A stretch of DNA of 8,404 nt, taken from NCBI GenBank assembly GCA_003142495.1, contig PLMM01000274.1, positions 4,155 through 12,558 of the forward strand. Direction: 5' to 3'. Positions 5,897-8,404 of the stretch are shown here, piece by piece (position 1 is the stretch's first letter; each line of letters opens with the position of its first letter). Below the pieces are notes generated by a model that was not told the origin of the DNA, did no database searches, and saw nothing but the letters and a program-made list of their open reading frames with translations. The stretch comes from Gemmatimonadota bacterium (GTDB lineage Bacteria; Gemmatimonadota; Gemmatimonadetes; Gemmatimonadales; Gemmatimonadaceae). Made by a program: the position numbers and the translations under genes.

Positions 5897-7753
5897 GTGG
5901 AGCAAGACTTGGAAGCGCGGGAGCGACCTGCAGTCGCCCGCAATCAGAACGTATTGCATGTACTGCCGCATGACGCGGCTGCCGTTTCGCAGTTCATCGA
6001 TCCCGCGCTCGAGCGCCTGGATCCCGAGATCGCTGAGACCCAGCTTCTCGTCCTCACCCCCGATACCGAGACCGCGGTCCTCGTCGCCGAGGCGGCGACC
6101 CGCGCGCGCACCGGAATTCCGGCGCGAGTTCTCCCCGTCACCGCGTGGCGCCGCGCAGTTCGGCTCCAGCGTCTGCGCCCCGCGACCGTCGTCGCCGGCA
6201 CGCCCGCCGATATCCTCGAGCTCATTCGCGCATCCGCGATCAAGCTCGATGCCGTCAACACACTGGTGCTCGCCTGGGCCGACGTCATGAGCGACGCCGC
6301 CGGTGAGCCGCTCGAAGCGGTCATGGCCGAAATTCCGAAGGAAGCTGCGCGCGTGATCGTCGCGTCGCACATGACGCCTGCCGTCGAGGCGCTGGCCGAG
6401 CGGTACGCGCGTCGCGCGCGGCGCAGCAACGTCACGACGGTCGTCGAGGAAGAGATTGCCGTCGACCTGCGCTACGTCGCCATCGCGGCGCAGGCGCGCG
6501 CGACGGCGTTCCGTCGCCTCCTGGACGATACCGATCCGGAGCGTGCCGCGGTGTACGTCCGCTCGGACGACGCCGCCAGGGAAGTCGCCGACGTCCTCCG
6601 CGCGCTCGGCATCTCCGATGAGGAGCCGTCGATCGTGATCACGCGCGGCGAAGCGGTGGAGAACGTCTCGCTCGTCGTGCTCTACGAGCAGCCGATGTCG
6701 GCCGAGGCGCTGCAGACGCTCGCAGCATCCGGCGTGTCGGTGATCGCGCTCGCCACGGCGCGCCAGATTCCGGCGCTGCGCGTGCTTGCGGGCGGCGGTC
6801 GTGTCACACCCTTCGTGCTCTCGGGACCGGGCGCACGCGCGCGGTCGCGGGACGAGAAGGTGCGCGACGAGCTTCGCGCGGCGCTGGCGAATGGCGTCAA
6901 CGCGCGCGAGCTGATCGCGCTCGAGCCGCTGCTCACCGAGTTCGACGGCGTCGAGATCGCGGCGGCAGCGCTGCGCCTGCTCGAGCGTGAGCGCGAGAAG
7001 GACAAGCCGGCGGAGAAGGCTCCGAAAACAGATCACATTCTGCCGCCGTCAGTCGAGCGCGCAGCACCTGCGGAGCGCGCCGAGCGAGCGGATCGCGAAG
7101 AGCGTCCTCGCAGTGACCGCGGAGAGAGAAGCGATCGCGGTGATCGTGGCGAGCGTCCGCCTCGTGGCGAGCGCCCCGAGCGTGACCGCGGGGCACGCCC
7201 CGATCGCGGCTCGCGCGACAGCGCTCCGCGCAGCGGTGGCTTCTCGCGCGGCGCACCATCGCGCACGCCGGAGTCGCGTGGTGCGATGAGCCGGCTCTTC
7301 GTGAACGCTGGCAAGGCAGACGGCATGACGCCGCGCGACCTGGTCGGCAGCATCGCGAACGAGTCCGGGATCAGCTCCGATCAGATCGGCAAGATCGAGC
7401 TGCGCGACACGCACTCCATCGTCGAGATCTCGACGCCGGTGGCGGAAGCGGTCGCGAACAAGATGAACGGGATCACGGTTCGTGGAAAACGGCTGACGAT
7501 GCGCGTCGACAACGACAAGCCATCGAGCCGCACGGAGCGTGGTGATCGTGGCGAGCGGAGCTCGAGTCCCAGGTTCGAGCGCTCCGACCGTGGTCGCCCC
7601 GAGCGCAGCTCGTCGTCCGATCGCGGCCCGCGCAGCTATGCGCCGCGCTCCGATCGTGGCGCGCCGAGCTCGCGTGGAGAGCGGCCGTCGTCAGGGCCAC
7701 GTCGTGACGCGCCGCGTCGCGATGGGCCGCCCCGGTCGCGCCGCCCTTCGTAA
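5897..7753 (+). CDS. Degenerate DEAD-box protein with DbpA RNA-binding domain
   Basis: A 618-residue protein that looks like a DeaD/CsdA-type RNA helicase which lost catalysis but kept RNA binding. Helicase remnants: [11 protein letters not shown] (50-60, motif Ia position), [10 protein letters not shown] (98-107, motif Ib), VLAWADV (124-130) where DEAD should be, VASH (155-158) for [21 protein letters not shown] (217-234) opening the second RecA domain, and [19 protein letters not shown] (248-266, motif V/VI region without its arginines). There is no Q motif or Walker A at the N-terminus. [19 protein letters not shown] (341-359) resembles the helical region after the helicase core in DeaD. 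Residues 464-540 are an intact DbpA domain ([20 protein letters not shown] onward). Arginine/glycine/serine-rich disordered segments flank it (about 363-463 and 541-618). GTG 5897 is the start, since an in-frame stop lies at 5879-5881. It probably binds structured RNA, perhaps as a ribosome assembly or RNA-chaperone factor, without ATP hydrolysis. Confidence 0.85.
   Translation: MEQDLEARERPAVARNQNVLHVLPHDAAAVSQFIDPALERLDPEIAETQLLVLTPDTETAVLVAEAATRARTGIPARVLPVTAWRRAVRLQRLRPATVVAGTPADILELIRASAIKLDAVNTLVLAWADVMSDAAGEPLEAVMAEIPKEAARVIVASHMTPAVEALAERYARRARRSNVTTVVEEEIAVDLRYVAIAAQARATAFRRLLDDTDPERAAVYVRSDDAAREVADVLRALGISDEEPSIVITRGEAVENVSLVVLYEQPMSAEALQTLAASGVSVIALATARQIPALRVLAGGGRVTPFVLSGPGARARSRDEKVRDELRAALANGVNARELIALEPLLTEFDGVEIAAAALRLLEREREKDKPAEKAPKTDHILPPSVERAAPAERAERADREERPRSDRGERSDRGDRGERPPRGERPERDRGARPDRGSRDSAPRSGGFSRGAPSRTPESRGAMSRLFVNAGKADGMTPRDLVGSIANESGISSDQIGKIELRDTHSIVEISTPVAEAVANKMNGITVRGKRLTMRVDNDKPSSRTERGDRGERSSSPRFERSDRGRPERSSSSDRGPRSYAPRSDRGAPSSRGERPSSGPRRDAPRRDGPPRSRRPS
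7064..7272 (+). repeat. Arginine-rich low-complexity coding repeat before the RNA-binding domain
   Basis: This stretch encodes repeated short units of the type RSDRGER, RGDRGER and [11 protein letters not shown] 17-base string, GGTGATCGTGGCGAGCG, at 7139-7155 recurs exactly in the C-terminal tail at about 7540-7556. That points to duplication within the gene as well as compositional bias. Such RG-rich segments usually bind RNA non-specifically. Confidence 0.6.
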
Positions 7754-7784
7754 GCCCCTCATGGACCCGGTTTTTTTCGGGGCT
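7753..7784 (+). other. Hairpin enclosing the thymidine kinase start, with a T7 run
   Basis: AGCCCC (7753-7758) and GGGGCT (7779-7784) can pair and would place the ATG (7761-7763) in the 20-base loop. A competing smaller pairing is CCCG (7766-7769) with CGGG (7778-7781) around a loop of G and seven T. No Shine-Dalgarno sequence precedes the ATG, so initiation may depend on ribosomes finishing the upstream gene and melting this structure. The seven-T run is also a place where slippage could happen. Function is inferred only. Confidence 0.3.
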
Positions 7785-8375
7785 CGACGGGGATGGGTCG
7801 AAGTCGTCACCGGCGTCATGTTCAGCGGGAAGAGCGAAGAGCTCATCCGCCGCGTGCGCCGGTCGATCATCGCGAAGAAGAGCGTTCAGATCTTCAAGTC
7901 GCATCTCGATGATCGGTACGGCGGCGTCTTCTCCATCTCGAGCCACGATGGGAGAATCGTCGAGGCGATTCCCGTCGACTCGTCGCTCCAGATATCGCAG
8001 AATCTCCGCGCCGACGCAGATGTCGTCGCGATTGACGAGGCGCAGTTTCTCGACGCGGGGATCATCCCCCTCGTTGGGACGCTGGCGTCGCGCGGCGTAC
8101 GCGTGATCCTGGCGGGCGCGGATACGGATTTTCGCGGCGAGCCTTTCGGTCCAATGCCGCAGCTCATGGCGGTAGCCGATCTCGTCGACAAGTTGCACGC
8201 GATTTGCGTTGTGTGCGGGGGCCCGGCAAGCCGGAACCAGCGGCTGATCGATGGGCGCCCGGCACGCTACGACTCGCCAACGATCATGATCGGCGGACGC
8301 GAGTCGTACGAGGCGCGTTGCCGCCACTGTCACGAGTTGCCACGTCGTGACGAGGATCAAGTCCCCCTGCTGTGA
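7761..8375 (+). CDS. tdk: Thymidine kinase (type II, TK1-like)
   Basis: A 204-residue enzyme that phosphorylates thymidine to dTMP with ATP in the pyrimidine salvage pathway; known relatives form tetramers. The P-loop is GVMFSGKS (18-25) with Lys24. Walker B with the catalytic glutamate is [11 protein letters not shown] (88-98), with Glu93. Residues 120-133 ([14 protein letters not shown]) are the signature segment of the family. The zinc-binding lasso domain has Cys149 and Cys152 in CVVC and Cys187 and Cys190 in CRHC. The thymidine-binding lasso is [16 protein letters not shown] (172-187), with Tyr183. The length matches the family. ATG 7761 puts the P-loop at the usual distance from the N-terminus. 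The open frame upstream of it overlaps the previous gene and is not conserved-looking. The gene starts seven bases after the DbpA-domain stop, has no own ribosome-binding site, and is probably co-transcribed and translationally coupled. Confidence 0.97.
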   Translation: MDPVFFGARRGWVEVVTGVMFSGKSEELIRRVRRSIIAKKSVQIFKSHLDDRYGGVFSISSHDGRIVEAIPVDSSLQISQNLRADADVVAIDEAQFLDAGIIPLVGTLASRGVRVILAGADTDFRGEPFGPMPQLMAVADLVDKLHAICVVCGGPASRNQRLIDGRPARYDSPTIMIGGRESYEARCRHCHELPRRDEDQVPLL

Positions 8376-8390
8376 ATTGTTCTATTGCGC

Positions 8391-8397
8391 AGGGAGG
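8391..8397 (+). promoter_or_regulatory. Probable ribosome-binding site of the next gene
   Basis: AGGGAGG lies 16 bases after the thymidine kinase stop and seven bases before the right edge. It is a strong Shine-Dalgarno match, so a further plus-strand gene of the same transcript probably starts just outside the window. Confidence 0.4.
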
Positions 8398-8404
8398 CGG
8401 TATC

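Noticed and set aside
4555..5973. Open plus-strand frame of 472 codons opposite the aminotransferase
   Set aside because: The minus strand carries a complete PLP-enzyme motif set. The plus frame is an Arg/His-rich shadow that also runs through the divergent promoter region.
5852..7036. Open minus-strand frame of 394 codons opposite the DbpA-domain gene
   Set aside because: It has no recognisable domain and Arg/Asp-rich shadow composition, and it is incompatible with the well supported plus-strand protein.
7064..7272. Short repeats in the arginine-rich coding region as a possible CRISPR or tandem-repeat array
   Set aside because: The units are irregular, lie in an uninterrupted reading frame and encode RG/RS-type peptide repeats. 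There are no evenly spaced identical repeats with unique spacers.
7539..7760. N-terminal extension of thymidine kinase by 74 codons
   Set aside because: The extension overlaps the coding end of the previous gene, is Arg/Ala-rich without family resemblance, and ATG 7761 gives the usual distance to the P-loop.
7473..8360. Open minus-strand frame of 295 codons opposite thymidine kinase
   Set aside because: Thymidine kinase on the plus strand is unambiguous, and the opposite frame lacks any motif.

Overview
The window is GC-rich with densely packed genes. Its gene set suggests a Gemmatimonadota-like bacterium: a Thermus-type class I aspartate aminotransferase, a DEAD-box-derived protein with a DbpA RNA-binding domain, and a bacterial type II thymidine kinase. 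The phylum is an inference from gene content and composition. No marker gene in the window proves it. GTG is the likely start of four of the six genes whose start is inside the window.

Left part, minus strand (1-3393): a probable operon reading right to left. A NurA-like nuclease gene (3393-2359) comes first, followed by a HerA-like ATPase gene (2240-294). The 5' part of an exported-protein gene (316-1) overlaps the end of the ATPase gene by 23 bases and runs off the left edge. HerA and NurA are known partners in DNA end processing, so the first two genes probably make one helicase/translocase-nuclease machine. The ATPase has an atypical P-loop. This module is the most interesting content of the window.

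Middle (3400-4596): a lipoprotein gene on the plus strand starts head to head with the nuclease gene. Only six bases separate the two GTG codons. It is followed by a gene-free stretch of 213 bases containing a large imperfect inverted repeat (4449-4560). This repeat sits between two convergent genes and may act as a two-way terminator, a dispersed repeat, or both.

Right part (4597-8404): an aspartate aminotransferase on the minus strand is divergent from a plus-strand gene for a degenerate DEAD-box protein. That protein lacks the helicase motifs but keeps an intact DbpA-type RNA-binding domain between arginine-rich tails. The 91 bases between them hold a near-palindromic pair of overlapping extended -10 elements that could drive both genes. 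Thymidine kinase follows the RNA-binding protein after seven bases, probably in the same transcript. The last 29 bases end in a Shine-Dalgarno-like purine tract for a gene beyond the right edge.

No rRNA, tRNA, insertion sequence, CRISPR array or riboswitch was recognised.
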